64,000 bases of DNA from Panulirus ornatus (GCF_036320965.1 NC_092269.1:33165343-33229342), one strand, 5' to 3'; counted from the stretch's first letter, positions 44,115-57,486 are shown. Notes: generated by a model not told the origin, from the letters alone. Numbers and translations: made by a program.

Positions 44115-44194
44115 GGATACGAGGAGTAATGGGAGAACTTTATTGATTTAACGTTTCGAACCTCAATAAAGTCCTCCCATTACTCTTCGTATCC
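44115..44194. repeat. strong inverted repeat (32-nt arms, 16-nt loop)
   Basis: Left arm 44115-44146 and right arm 44163-44194 pair at 30 of 32 positions; both mismatches are A/G differences, which would leave G-U-type pairs in one RNA strand. The loop is TTTAACGTTTCGAACC. It sits between a TA and a CA microsatellite. It could be a foldback element or an RNA hairpin; no family is recognised. Confidence 0.85.
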
Positions 44195-44228
44195 TTCCTC
44201 CACCTACATTAATTTTCCAAGATAATTA

Positions 44229-44229
<1 letters not shown>

Positions 44230-44272
<43 letters not shown>
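44230..44272. repeat. (CA)n microsatellite
   Basis: 43 nt of CA, just right of the inverted repeat. Confidence 0.95.
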
Positions 44273-44275
<3 letters not shown>

Positions 44276-44849
44276 TACTGAAGATCCAACGGAACGTAAG
44301 GAGAATAACACCACATCCTAGCAATATTACTTCTTTAGAGGTACGGAAAATCTTCTCCCCATGTTATACACGGGAACACATTGTAATCACTTCCTCCCGT
44401 TGAGCGTAAATAGCTAATTACACATATTCAAGTGAGGTACCTCAACCTGAAGGTCCTCCTGGTTGGTGGTGACGTCATGAGCATATTTTGTGGTGATGGG
44501 GAATCGTGGCGGTCGGGGTGGGAAGCCATGGGAGGTGACGTGAACAGCGGAAGGGGAGGATTAGGTAAGGCCTGAGGAGAGAGAGAGGTGAGAAGGTCCA
44601 TTCCTTATCTATGGGTTTTACACCCTCCCCCTTCCCTGTTGCATTGTTTCTCTCTTTCTTGACCTGTGTGTGTGTGTTCATGTGGAGATACTAGATTACT
44701 GAGAGATACATCGGCTCAAGCCTGAGGGACGTCGTAATCATGTACTTGATCTTTTTTGACAATGGTTAGATTATAGAGTGCTTCTCTTATGATCCACCTC
44801 ATGTGATTTTCCGGTGATAAGTTAGGAGCAATGCTAGCCCCAAGGTGCT

Positions 44850-44852
<3 letters not shown>

Positions 44853-44890
<38 letters not shown>
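44853..44890. repeat. (CA)n microsatellite
   Basis: 38 nt of CA. Confidence 0.95.
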
Positions 44891-44893
<3 letters not shown>

Positions 44894-45528
44894 CTAAGAT
44901 GTATATCATCATTATCATGTAATTTACTTTTTGATAGTTCGTGAAGAACATGGCTAACTACAGTGGGTCTTTCTCTGATATTATAAACATTTATTCCTGA
45001 TGATACAGAAAGTCATTCTCCAGAAAACCTTGGCTAATGACAAAGTCTAGTTAAAACCAGCTCAGATGCTTGCCGGCTTTGTGATGATGGTTACATGCGG
45101 ATAGAATTACAGTGCCTTACACAGTGATACAAGATGATGATAGGTAGAGGATATAGTTCTTACATCTATGATGTGTAGACTGACATGGTATCTTTGATAG
45201 CTGATGGTTAGAACGCCTTAGAGCAGGTTGGAGGGTGAGGTAGGCCCTAGTGGAAAGTGATGCATCTGTGAGTTTTCATATTCGGTAATCATGCAGCAGA
45301 ACTTTTGATCTACTATTTGGATTGTATAGGCTGCCATGCATATCTCTATTCTCTGATATATATGTCTGTCTTGGACAATTGCATGTTTACCAAATGGCGT
45401 CCTAGCTACGTCTCTGCTGTATATCGACTGACTGTTATTTCTCTCTTGTGTCTCCTCTGATGATGTGATTATTGCACGAAAGTGCACTTGGGAACTTGTC
45501 GTGTTTCATTTTCCCCGTGGACTCATAG

Positions 45529-45530
<2 letters not shown>
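44891..45530. other. no gene seen
   Basis: Unique sequence with short non-significant frames. Confidence 0.4.

Positions 45531-45625
<95 letters not shown>
45531..45625. repeat. (TA)n microsatellite, 95 bp
   Basis: Uninterrupted TA. It yields a false Ile-Tyr frame on the plus strand. Confidence 0.95.
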
Positions 45626-45627
<2 letters not shown>

Positions 45628-47724
45628 CAAGAGACAGTATACGTTGATTCGATTCGAATTTCTCGTTTCTGTTTGTGGTTACATCATCTTTTGTTTTGCT
45701 TGTTCTGCAGCGTTGGCTTCATGCTGTTCCCTCATGTTTCATAATTTGGATGCCTGCCTAGGAATTCGAATGTGGTTAATCATCCTGTGTATGTGTATGT
45801 ATTATATACGTGTATATGTATATGTGTACCCCCCAATGCGCTGGTGTCCTTGCATGTGGATGACTGGAGATTGAGCGGCCTGTTCATGTTTGAATGATTA
45901 TGTATTCAGGCCAGTACTCTGTTTTTCTTCTGCCTATTTACGTAAATGACAAACTGATTTAAAGAAATTATAAATTGAATTGTAGAGTTTGAATGATAAG
46001 TGAAAGAACTGCCTTTTTAACACGTCAGGCTTGACCTAGTGTTGATGAGGCTCGTATGGCTGGGCAGGGTTTCGTAATTCTTTCTTTCTTTTTTTGATTA
46101 TTTATTTTCTTCATACCTAATATTTATCAACTTACAGCTTGACCTGTTGAGCTATTGTCATCCTCGTGCTTCCGTGGTCTTCTTTCTGTAAATTTTCACA
46201 TAAGATTTCCTCAGAAACCACAAGCAGTGCAATGAAACCTGCAAATTGAATGATCCTTCAAGTTTCCTCATTTCTTGCGGATACAACATCTGATGACACC
46301 AGAGGGCAAACTGGCCAATCTTTGACCAAAATAAATGCGTGAAAACGTAGAAGAGATTGTCAAAACTTATATAAATGATTGGTGGATGATCCTCTAAAGT
46401 TTCCATATTAGGTGCTGATTCAATATTAAGATTAGAATTATTGTAATATTCTTGTCTTGTGCCTTTGGTTCTCTTTAGCTTTATGTCTTGTTTTCGGGAC
46501 ATTTCTCTGTCGTCTACTCTCCTTCCGTCTCTCTTACGTCCTCATCTTAAAAAACTGATTCATCACATCTCATATTTTGGTATTATTCTTGCGGCAAAAA
46601 TTAAAAATGAAAATTCGAGAGGTCTGACTGACGAACACACTGACACATTCTCTCCGTGCGACAGCTGTTGGACACTCATCACATGCACCCCTGCCACCAC
46701 CACCACCACCTCAGAACATCCCCCCTCTAAACCTCCCCTACCAACACAACCGTCCAAGGTCACCAAGCTCACCAGTCATATTCTGTGTCTCCCTAAATCT
46801 TCATTGCATTTTTCCCCTCAGAGGATTTCCACGTTGTTGCTTCACCGAGGGACACCTTTTGATGTAGTCTAAATTTAGACAAAATTAACTTTGCTGAAAG
46901 CTCTGTCGAGTGAAGTTCGTGTTCATGTATTTGTCCAGCACTCCGATACTCACCTGTTGCCTTTGCATATGTTTAGTCATGCGTTTATTTTTTTTTTTCC
47001 TTTAAGCGTTTGCATAAATTTGAAGCTTTGTGTATGCACATGACATGTTGATGGTTATGTGTTACTAGGTCTCCAACTTTCTCCCCGTTATTTCGTTGCA
47101 TTATGCCTTGATTTTGTGTATTTCATTTTCTTTGTGTGTTTGTTTCTGGTGTGTCTCATTGTCCCTTTATATCGTTTTGCTCTCCGTATGTTTCTAGTTT
47201 CATTTCCCCTCTTCTCCTTCATATCCTTTTTTTTTTTTTTTCCATCGCCTGCCTTGTCTGTGAGACCAGAGAAGATGGTTAAAGCAGTGTGGTGTCCGTC
47301 TCTTATCTGATAACCTAACCTACTCTGTAGATAAGGGACGATTGTCCACTTTAAAAGATATCTTGTTTTCCCACCTCCCCGACACTGCTTATGATTGTTG
47401 TCATGTGTCTTTGTGAATCTGACTTGGGGGGGGTGGCTCAGGGTAGGAGAAATACGGCACGTGTTTTGACCTGAGTCTGTGGACGTCATCGTCAGGAGTG
47501 ATGATGAGCGGCTGGGGCAGAGAAAGGGTCTTGATGTTGATGCTATTTTCCCGCAGGCTTTATTTTTCTTTGTCATTCGCCCTTTACCCTTTGGCATCCT
47601 TAGTTTTGTGTCTGAAACTCTGATGTAAAGGAAAATCACCTACTTTGACAGTCAGGTTTGAGCTGATTTGACTTTATGAATATGAATGGTTAAACGTATT
47701 TGTTGAAACCAGCGTTACGTAGAT
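45626..47724. other. no gene recognised
   Basis: Contains the longest unexplained minus-strand frame (47088-47639, 183 codons), Lys/Arg-rich at its C-terminal part, without a recognisable domain. Probably chance. Confidence 0.4.
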
Positions 47725-47950
47725 GGAGGTGTGGTGTTGGTTGGCAACAGTGGTGTATGATGGCGCAGTATGGAATGGAGGAAAGGACAGTGTGGTGTGG
47801 AGACTAGGGTAATGCACGGGTAAACGTGATACGGAGGTAGTGTGATGTGGAGTTTGCATGGAGTTATTGTAGGGTGGGGTTAGTGTGGGGTTGGATTAGC
47901 GTGGTGTGGTAAAGGTAGGGGTATTGTGGTTTGGAAGAAGTGTGGGCAGC
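47725..47950. repeat. degenerate G/T-rich minisatellite
   Basis: GTGTGGTGTGG, GGGTGGGGTTAGTGTGG and related words recur irregularly. No fixed unit could be defined by eye. Confidence 0.4.
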
Positions 47951-48823
47951 AGAGCCAGTTGGTCTTTCCTTTCCCGAGAAACAATGAACAGTCACTAGCT
48001 TCGCGTCATTGACCAGTCTGGTTTCCGCTCCTCGCCTATATTTGCATCCGTTGGAATATGGCAGCTTGTTTATTATCCAAACCTTTATATATTGTTAAGT
48101 CATATTACATCGCTTTCTTAGTCTTATTTATAGAGAAACCATACTTTACGTCATTTTAGAAATATATAATCCTCTATTTTGTGAATCTAAAAAAAAAAAA
48201 AAAGGATGCTTAAAGCACTTTGGTCTGTCGGTGTACAAAGGTTCCAAGCTAGCCCAGAGAAAGGATTTTCCTCTCACCAGACGACGTAGGCATGGGGCAA
48301 TGCCTTGAGAGAATAGACCAGACACCTCATTATACAGTTGTGAATGGGTTCCCTTGTGTGATTCGTTGTCGCGCCTCGTGAGTTTGAATGCTGACTTCAT
48401 CCATCCCGTCAATACTGCATCTGTTCTCGTCCACCGTTAGTGTTGCGAGAACTGATAGTTGTCGAACTTAATCCGTGATTTTGTTATTTCCAGTCGTTTG
48501 CATGTGCTTGTCATCATTAAGGTGATGGTGCTTTTTAGATGGATTATGGTGAAAGCTTTTCATGTCTGTTGTTCCGGAGCCTGTATATCATTTCTTAAAT
48601 GAAGCAAGTATTATTTGATGCATGAAGACTGCATTTCCTTATATGTATCCTGAACATGAGAAAAAGTAGGTTTAGTAAGTGCTTGAAACAAGGTCCGAAT
48701 TGCCATTTTGGATTAATGCATTGTTCTTAGTTATCCTTACTTACCTGTGGATATGTGGAGTTCAGAACAAGGAAAGAATAGAAGACTTAAAAATACTGTG
48801 CTGAAATAATGATAGCAATCGTG

Positions 48824-48837
48824 ATTATTATTATTAA

Positions 48838-48868
<31 letters not shown>

Positions 48869-48904
48869 ATTATTTTTATTATTATTATTATTATCATTAT
48901 TATT
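48824..48904. repeat. (ATT)n trinucleotide microsatellite
   Basis: About 80 bp of imperfect ATT repeats. Confidence 0.9.
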
Positions 48905-49949
48905 GTACTTACGTTTTATGAAATGAGTTTATTTTTCTGTTAGTATATTCTGTGAATTATCGAGAATATGAATAGGGTCATTAGCGTCAAGAGAACTCTA
49001 GGCCAGTTGTGGCAAACCGTTTAGATCCCTCTTTTTATCTTTATGGTTTAGTCTTACCGTTGCACTTGCTGTTCCTTTTCTATAGTGTGATCTCAGGTTT
49101 ATTAATTCGATATTCACTGAATGTAGCAGATAGGCCTATCTGTCCCGCGTGCTAGCGAACGTTTCAGAAGCCTAGTAATCACATCAATGCTCTAAAATTA
49201 TTGGAAGTACACTCGGTACGACCTTCAGTATCCGGATACCGAGGATGGAAGCACAGTTTTATCGGTTACATTTAGAGATTATCATTATCATGATGACTGA
49301 CGGGTACACAGAGGATTTCACTTTGGAGGGTTGGCGATGACGGTAAGTTGATGTGCACCTGGTCTCTGGAAGACACCGTGTTAACCCAAGGTATTATCAT
49401 GCCTGTGTTTCTTGATTGTGGTTGGGAATTATCATAAGTAGATACTGTTAAAGGATCGGAATACCTGTACTGTACTGAACTGAACTTATAAAATTTGTTC
49501 CGATGTTTTATTTGTGGATGTGGCGGACGAGAAGGGAAATTGACACCAAATACCTTGCGTCGATATTATAGGTCAGAGACTTATGACTGCAACTAGACGT
49601 TCTGCTCAAAATACCATTGTTATTATATCGAGAAGATAAGTAGATGAACAATACGCAGAAAAGGAGGGTCAGGAGGTAAAACGACGTCGTGGACTGACAA
49701 CCTAGTTCATACAGCAGATGCTCTCCGTACAGCATTCTTGAACCTGTCTTGCTCACTCCTCAAACAGACGTGGACAGGTTTTCCTCTGAAACGTGCTAGC
49801 AAAGGCTTGTTTTGTTTGTATACAGACTTTCTCATAAATCACCACGGTGACTTGCCTTTTTAAGGTTATATACTCATTACGGTCGGCTTTGGTGCACTGT
49901 TAGAAGTGTACGTACGATGTTTGTAGGTTACACCCGTGGTAAGGTTCTC
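48905..49949. other. no gene seen
   Basis: Non-repetitive; nothing recognised. Confidence 0.4.
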
Positions 49950-50180
49950 ATGGCGGGATACACTATTGATAGGGTAGATTGTTGAGGGGGTTGCAATGTT
50001 GGTTGGGCATATTGTTGGCGAGATACGATACATCGTTGGCGGGGTACACTGATGAGTTACACTTATTAGGGTACATTGCTAGAGGAATAAAGTGCAGATA
50101 AGGTACACTTAGCGAAGTATACTCTGTTGGTGGGGTACAGTATTGTAGGGGACACATATCGTGAGGTACAGTTAGACTTA
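49950..50180. repeat. degenerate short minisatellite (GTTGG-GGGTACA words)
   Basis: Phrases such as GTTGGCGGGGTACACTGATG, GTTGGTGGGGTACAGTATTG and GTTGGCGAGATACGATACAT recur every 20-45 nt. Strongly diverged. Confidence 0.5.
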
Positions 50181-52619
50181 TTTTGAATTCGGCGGAAGAG
50201 AATGTATGAATGTTACTTTAGAAATATGGAATGATGAAAACATTTCAGCAGTAACTATTGAATGTGTTGCAAAATGTGAGATATGTAAATTTTCTCTAAT
50301 CCGTTGCTGTTTAACTCAGCTTTCACTGGGAGAAAAATTGGTTCAGTAATTATACTTCGCATGAGTAACAGATAACAATGACTAATTACTGTCCCGCCTA
50401 AAACATCTGAGGGACTTCTCTGTGATATTGGCGCCTCACAGAGCACAGCTCTAGCTCTTCGTGTATCTTATGTTCATTTCATCTAAACGTTTTTGTGATA
50501 ACTCTTCATGTCTGAGCCCCTACGGAAAGTATCTACAATTTTTCCAAGGAGATTTTGTGGCAGCTGATCCATGTATTTATTGACGTACAGAGAGGATAAA
50601 GCCTTTCGATCGGATACGTATACCATAGATATTAGAATGTTCCACCATTACATTTAATATTATGTATCCCTGCAGAAAGTTCTGAAAATTTCGTAGCAGC
50701 TGATTCACGAATTTATTAGTGTACAGCGTTAATAAAGTAATACGCTTAACGATTAACAAAAAGATGACAAAGAATAACACATCGATCTATAACATGTGCT
50801 TTTAATATCAGAAAGTTTCAGCCTATCCCTTGCAGATTTGGAGGTGACCGCTACATATTATTGCGCTTTCTCACATCAAGAAAAGCACGGATGGATTTTT
50901 TTTGTCATTGTTGCAAGAAATGTCCTTCCTGAAATATCATACGTTGATAATCTATCAAAATCCTTGTAGGATATTGTCAAAATCCTCAAGTATATTATTG
51001 CTATATGCGGGGAATAACGGTTGAAATTTAAGCTTGTAGCAACTTGTTGCAATTTCTAGGAAATAAAATTTTTTTTCATTTCCAGTAACGTTTAGGATAT
51101 ACGAAAACATTTCGACTACTGACCGTTTTACGTATTTCTCGAGGCAGGTGAACACTTCAAACAATATTAAGAAAAGCAGGAAATGTGAAATATATCTGGA
51201 TTATCAAAATTCCAACATAGTCTCGCGCACTTACTAATTTTACGACCAGGAGCTGTTTATCCTGTGTTTCTTACAATGCATTGGCGGCTAAAAATCAAAC
51301 TCGAACTTCCAGGTGTTAATGCAAAGATTGCGTAATAAGTACTCATTAAGAAAGAATTCCAGCAGTTTAACAAATAAACGACTAAAAACGAAAATACATA
51401 ATAACGATCCATGAAAGTATTTTTGCGTCCAAACCTGTGAACCGTAAATTAATTCTGTTTGCGACGAACCAAAGTCTGTGTACTACAGTACTGGAACGTC
51501 CAGGTAGCATAGTGAGAGTGCGCGTATGTGAGAATGGTACAGTGCTTAAGCCCGTGTGATTTTATCGCCCTATATACAGTCCATCAAGCTATTTGAAGAC
51601 TATCAGGAGCCACGAAATATAAAGGTAAAGGTCCATTTTGATTTTCCGCGCTTATTGATGATATTTTGACCTAGGATAGAAGTATTAAAATGAATTGTTT
51701 CCGCCAGAATTTTTTTTACGGATTCTACGTTTTCCCTGGGCGTGGTTTTAGCCCAGATAATGTTGTAACGAATTTTAGTCCGTAAACTTTCACAAACAAA
51801 AGCCTCCAAATGAGTAAAAACTTTTACGAAGCAAAGTATGCACCATGGATAACTTCCAGTGACTAGAAACTCAATTATCTAATTTAATCGTAGTCTCCTA
51901 ATTTGTGCTTGAGAGTGCTCTTGGTTTCGTAATTATTTAAACAATATCAGTCCAAGAAAAAAAAAAAGTCTTGCAATGGAACTGAAACTATAAAGTAACG
52001 TTATAGTGAAGCCTTTGTTGCCGTACTTGTAACAGCTGGTCGTTGACCGTCATGAAGCTGCATAGAATGGTGTCTATTTTGTTGACAGTCTTACATCCCT
52101 GAGTCACTGAAATGCAATGACCAAGTGATGTATGACCGTCAACAAAAACAAGAGCCTAGTGTTTATTACCACGGGAGTTAATGCCAATATTATTGTGTGG
52201 GTAGGACTAATTTGTGAAACCCGTCGCCTCGTGGAAAGACGAGGCCCTGATGTGAATACACTTTTAAAGCTCAGTATGATGCAAGAAGTCCCGAGGACAT
52301 GTTTATTGGAAGATCAGGAAATACAAAAGTGTGTGTGTCCGTTTAGTTGCAGTTCAAGGCTGTTAGAAAGTGGACGTAATTAGACGTGTGAAGATTCGCA
52401 TTTTGGTTGATAATTGATTTTTGTTTTAGCACTTGTATGAAAAATTGATGCTTGATTCTTGGTATGAATCCATGTTCATACAAACTTGTGGTTTTTGAGA
52501 TAGGTAGATGTGATAGGTTCGATCGAAGGTAGGTGAAGCATTTGAACCATATTAAAAACATTGCTGATTACGTGTCCCAACACTGCAAACCATTACTCGT
52601 GAACTCAGCACACTTGCTG
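50181..52619. other. no gene recognised
   Basis: AT-rich. Phrases such as AGCAGCTGATTCACGAATTTAT (50695) and GGCAGCTGATCCATGTATTTAT (50560) repeat once at about 135-bp spacing, hinting at an old tandem repeat. Confidence 0.4.
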
Positions 52620-52641
52620 TTTTTTTTTTTTTTTTTTTTTT
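52620..52641. repeat. poly-T tract
   Basis: 22 T. Confidence 0.9.
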
Positions 52642-52649
52642 GATTTGAG

Positions 52650-53275
52650 GGAGCCTGTTGGTTATGAGTTTAGCCAAGTACCTGCTTGTTAGAGGCAGTT
52701 CATGGAAGAATGCTGGTTAGAGGTTTCGGGGTATATCCTCGACGAGAATTAGTTCGGGGCACTTTATTCATTATAAGTTAAGTATGATACTTAGATGCCA
52801 TTCGTGGCAGACAGTTTGATTGTAAGTCGCTGACTTGGAAGTGACAGTTTGAGGCAGACTGATGGTAAATAAATTCAACGTAGTAACCAACTTTTAAGAG
52901 GTATTTCGGGGATTGGTTATGATATAGTTCTGGACAGACTGTTGGTTACAAATATAGCCTAATAACTTGTCAGAAGTCTTGCTGGGCAGACTTGGTTATG
53001 CATAAACTTAGTTCCTAACTTGAAACAGGCAGCTTGGGGCGGGCTGTTGGTTATGATTTGTTACAAGCATTTTGGGATAGACTCTTGGTATTAACTATGG
53101 CTTAGTTCATGATTTATTAGATACAGTTAGGCAGATTTTTGGCAATGGTTAATGAGTATAGCCTAGCATTGATTTGTTAAATACTGTTAGGCAAATTGTT
53201 GGTAATGTTTGATGAATATAGCGTTGCAAGTAAAGTTCGGGACCGACTTGGTTATAAGTATAGCCTTGTCAAAGC
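52650..53275. repeat. degenerate satellite-like array, ~40-60 bp units
   Basis: The phrases GGCAGACTGTTGGTTAT and TATAGCCTAGTAACTTGT-like recur in order about ten times, with strong divergence (clear at 52658, 52935, 52985, 53038, 53125, 53190 and 53243). Confidence 0.6.
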
Positions 53276-53734
53276 GAGTTTTATGCGATATCGTGTTTGT
53301 ATTTTTCATTACGCCAAGTATATAAAGGTATTGCGAGAGGGACCACATTTTCTGATACAGTGTTGTTGTTGCAGGTGAGGCTATTCCTGATAAGATGCCC
53401 TAAGCGGGATTTGGCCGCACCTCGACCTGCAGGGTCTACCATCGTGATAAGGTAAGTTGCCTGACAATGAATGGCCCGTGAGGCTGTTTGAATTTGAATG
53501 CATTAACTATGATATATGAGCCTAAAATGGTAATTTGATGTATAGGATATTCCTTGCCTTGTATACTAGTAGGTAAACTTTTCTCAACTCTTAAAAAAAG
53601 TGTTTCTCTCTTACAGGTAAGTGCATTTAACAGCTCATCGAGGGACACCTGACACGCCGTTGTTCTAGGTAAGTTGAATCCATTCTCTTTCGTTAACTTG
53701 TATTCCAAAGTGATAACTGACAATACGCCGGCAA

Positions 53735-54440
53735 TGTCCACAAGATGGACATTTCTTGTAGTAATGTCAGCAGACTGGTTGGTGGGCCATCTTTGCAAAT
53801 CGCAGTGCAAAGGTCGTGTTCACGGGCTGGACACTACTTGCAGTTTGGTTGCTGGACCATGCGAGCAAATGACAGTACAATGGCAGTGTCCACAGGATGA
53901 ACGATACTATTACTACTGCGAGCAGAATGATTGCTAGACCGCCAGAGCAAAGTGACAATACAAAGGCAGTGTCCACAGGGTGGACACTACTTGAGTATTG
54001 TCTGCAGAATGGTTGCTGGGCCACATTAGCAAGTGATAGTGCAAAGACAAGTGTCTATACGATAGACACTTGTTGTAAGGCTGTTGGCATATTAGTTGCC
54101 GAACCACTTTAGCAAATGACAAAAGCGGTGTCCTCAAGGATGGACACTAGTTGTAGTTTTGTTAGCAGATTGGTTGTTGGGACACTTCATGGTTGGTGGG
54201 ACACTTCAGCAAGATTTGATGAAATGGGCAGTGTCCACAGGATGGACACTCTTTTTGGGAATTTTTGCGAATTGGGTTTCTTGGGCCCCTTTTTGCAAAT
54301 GAATTTCAAAGGCAAATGTCCAAAGATGGGGGCTTGTTTTAAAACCCGTTGGTATTGGGTTGGCCGGGGGCCCCTTTTTGATGTAGTTATGGAACTCCTT
54401 TGTTCTTTTTTTTATGGTCATTCTAGGGAACTCCTCCAAC
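53735..54440. repeat. minisatellite, ~82-bp unit, about 8 copies
   Basis: Unit landmark GTGTCCACAGGATGGACACT at about 53747, 53829, 53900, 53982, 54064, 54142, 54243 and 54325, each followed by TGTAG...GGTTG-TGGGCCA...GCAAATGACA. Unit spacing is mostly 78-82. GTGTCCAC and its complement GTGGACAC form a short palindrome within each unit. Units after 54240 show swollen homopolymers. Confidence 0.85.
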
Positions 54441-57400
54441 CCCTCGGAATTTTTTTATCCGCCTCATAAATAAACTGCGCTTATTGATAAGTAATTGTTT
54501 GGTTAGGTTGTATCATTTGTTGTACACACACATCGTATGCTAGAGGAGAATTGTCTTAGAACTGTTTACGAATTACGTTTTTAGTGATGAATAGATTTAA
54601 TTCAGATTGAAGTGCAGCGCTGATGAAGTTTGTGTTGTTGGATGACTGGCTGGCTAGTCACGTCCGGGCGTGTAATGCAAGTTTAGATTGTGTAACCACG
54701 CTCGCTGCCAACCCAGACCCCACTGTCCTACAGGTGTCACCGCGCCTGTTGGTACCCTTAAACCCCACTTTCCCTACAGATGTCAGTACGTTCGGTACAT
54801 GCCTGACCCCTTACTTCTTCCCCCATACGTTGTTACCACGCCCATTGCAATCCTAGCTTGCTTCCATTTTCCCAAACTTGTTTCACAACGCTCATCGCTA
54901 CCCTAGGCTAGTTAATTTGCACTTCCCCACACGCACTCTAGGTGAAACAATCTAACATTCCAGTGTCTGCTGAAAAGTATACCGGTAAACTGGATTACAT
55001 GGAAATATAAGCATTTTAAAGGAATTAAGTAGAATACGAAACACATGCATATTACTAAACCGATAATGATAGTATTATTATTAAGTAGCTTGATATTTGT
55101 CGCACTGAAATCTGAGATCGTTTTTAGAATATCGGCAGGCGCTTGGCATGCCAGTTGATACTACCGTATTGCTTTTAGGCAAAAATGCAGATCGCTGTAG
55201 TTGTAACCACACCACCTCGACGCAGAATTCCACCGGTAAATATTTGTCCCACATCGGGAATGGAGTATCCCTTAGATCAATGGTGATTTGCTTTTTAGTA
55301 TATCGGATGATCAGTTGGAGTTTTCGGTGATATAATTTGGAATTTCTGTGCAATATTTTCATGATATACCGTTAAACGTAATGCAACCAGGAATGAAATC
55401 CTATCTTTTTTGTTTATGCAAATGAAAGTGTAACTTTATGTGTATGATATGCATATTGTAAGGGGAATAATTAGTATATTAAGGGTCGCTAGTTTTTTTT
55501 CCCTTTTATCATGTCTTCTAGTTTGTTCATACTTGACATATCGTTTATATATATATCGGATGATTTTCTTTGTGTCATCTTAAGTCACAAGAAATGATAC
55601 ACGAAAGCAGTATTATAGTTTCCAGTGCAAAACTATCGTGTGTTAAACTATAAACGGAAGGCAATGAAAACGTCACCATTCGTGCCTATCATCACTTCCG
55701 CTAACATTACCGCCACGCAGGAAGCATTTGAGGGTTTCACTTGAGCGTTTGCTGGAACACTCTCCCTCTCTAATGTCTTTTAAGTCACTCTGACGTTGCT
55801 CGAGCGGAAGCGTACATAGGTTTGGTACGACGTTCGCTGAGTTTTTATCTCTTGCAAGAATTTTCTTTTTTTTTTTAACGCAAAGGAAAAAATGTGATTG
55901 ATATACTTCGTGAGAAAACGCTTGAAATGATTTGGAATATCTCTTGCAGCGTCAAAAAAAAGTCATGGTTCTCAACCGGGTAAGAAATTGGCATACATAG
56001 ATTTGAGCTAATTTCAGATAATTACGTGTTTGAAATTTTATTAAGCATTTTACATTTGCGAATGCAACTGTAGTAGCTGACTTCTTGAACATTCGTTTTG
56101 CCATGCTGGAGCGTGCCAGTAAATAGCGATACGATTTATGGAGGTTTGAACAATGGCTCTTAAGAGACATTTGGTGCTCATCTTGGTGGACACACTGATC
56201 CAGATGCAGATCATGCTTAACATGCCTTTTAAACTTTTGGCATCATTCTCTCACTCTAATTAACTTAGAGTTGTACATCGATTTTAGGTAACCGAAATGC
56301 TCGTCCTTCATGAAGTACATAATTTTTATATAACTAAACCTGAAATATTACCATTGTACGGTATAGACACTCATGCCAGCAGAGTGACCCCTTTGTTACT
56401 AAATACACAGGTTCTTCGAAATGTGTTGTTTCAAGTTCAAAGTACCGGAAACCACAGGAACAAAGTTGAGGGTCACTTTCCGTATGTGTTCCCAGAGATG
56501 ATGTGCGTCCTTTTAGTGACCGTGGTTCGTAATGTAATTTGACATGTTTATGACAGTGATAGTGTTTCTGCACCTCTCCTGTTGCACGATTCTCGAGCAT
56601 TCAAAAATAAGTCTTTTGGCCTAACATGGAATTATTGTATTTGTAGCCGATCATCATTTTACCGTAGCTTTTGTTAAAATTGTATAATCGTGTCTTGTCT
56701 TTAACCATCGACTGCAAGAAATTGGCTCTCGCTCCCTCGCTTTATATAGCATGTTGTAAAGAAAATGTTCCATTTAACTTCAAGAAGGCAGCTTTTACCT
56801 ATAACATGAGTAAATGAATATTCAACTCATGTGTCTTTGCAGGGTATGAAACCTGCGTTTTTCCTGGATCAAATTCATAATCTTTGTAAGTAATGATAAG
56901 ATTGGATGTAATGTCCTATTATGGAGTAGCTGGTGATTAGTAACGTATTCAGATCGGTTAAACATAGTTTTGTATGAACAATTAATCTCTTAAGCTTGAC
57001 GGTAGGAACCTTGAGCTCACTGTACGACCCTTGGATATGAACTGACTTAAGTCTCTGAAGCATTGTAGTCTCCCGCTCATGGGTCGTACCAACATGCCAG
57101 TCTTTTACAACGTTCGGTTTTCTTCCTCGTGTCATGCATTACTCTGACTTAAAGGCTCATAATTTTCAATAGGTTTATTTGCCTGTCCTGCCTCAGACTC
57201 TTACTCCTCGCGTTCCCACTGTCGGCCACAGTTCCGTCCGGTCTGCTGCCACAGAGTCCATCCGGTATACGTTAAACGCCCCATCATCGTGTAAGTTCTG
57301 TTTATTATCACTCTTCGAATCTCTATCCTAAACTCCGAGTACATGGGGTAGATAAGGTGCATACGCCCTTGATGTGTAATCTTACCTTTTCTTCACGCTG
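54441..57400. other. no gene recognised
   Basis: AT-rich single-copy-looking sequence. Between 54700 and 54900, CCCCACT-TCCCTACAG-TGTCA-like phrases repeat two to three times with much divergence. Confidence 0.4.
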
Positions 57401-57420
57401 TATATATATGTGTGTATATA

Positions 57421-57485
<65 letters not shown>

Positions 57486-57486
57486 T
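57401..57486. repeat. (TA)n microsatellite
   Basis: TATATA with TG and TTTA interruptions at its left end. Confidence 0.93.

Noticed and set aside
45482..45874. 130-codon frame with an Ile-Tyr repeat
   Set aside because: Runs through a TA microsatellite; no domain on either side. The TA-containing frame at 57357-57824 was rejected for the same reason.
46459..46872. 137-codon plus-strand frame
   Set aside because: Thr/Pro/Ser-rich low complexity without homology that I recognise.
47088..47639. 183-codon minus-strand frame
   Set aside because: No recognisable domain, Lys/Arg-rich from A/G-rich sequence, and no promoter or splice context.
52650..54440. CRISPR-like array
   Set aside because: Repeats are diverged tandem units without conserved repeats alternating with unique spacers, and the sequence is eukaryotic.
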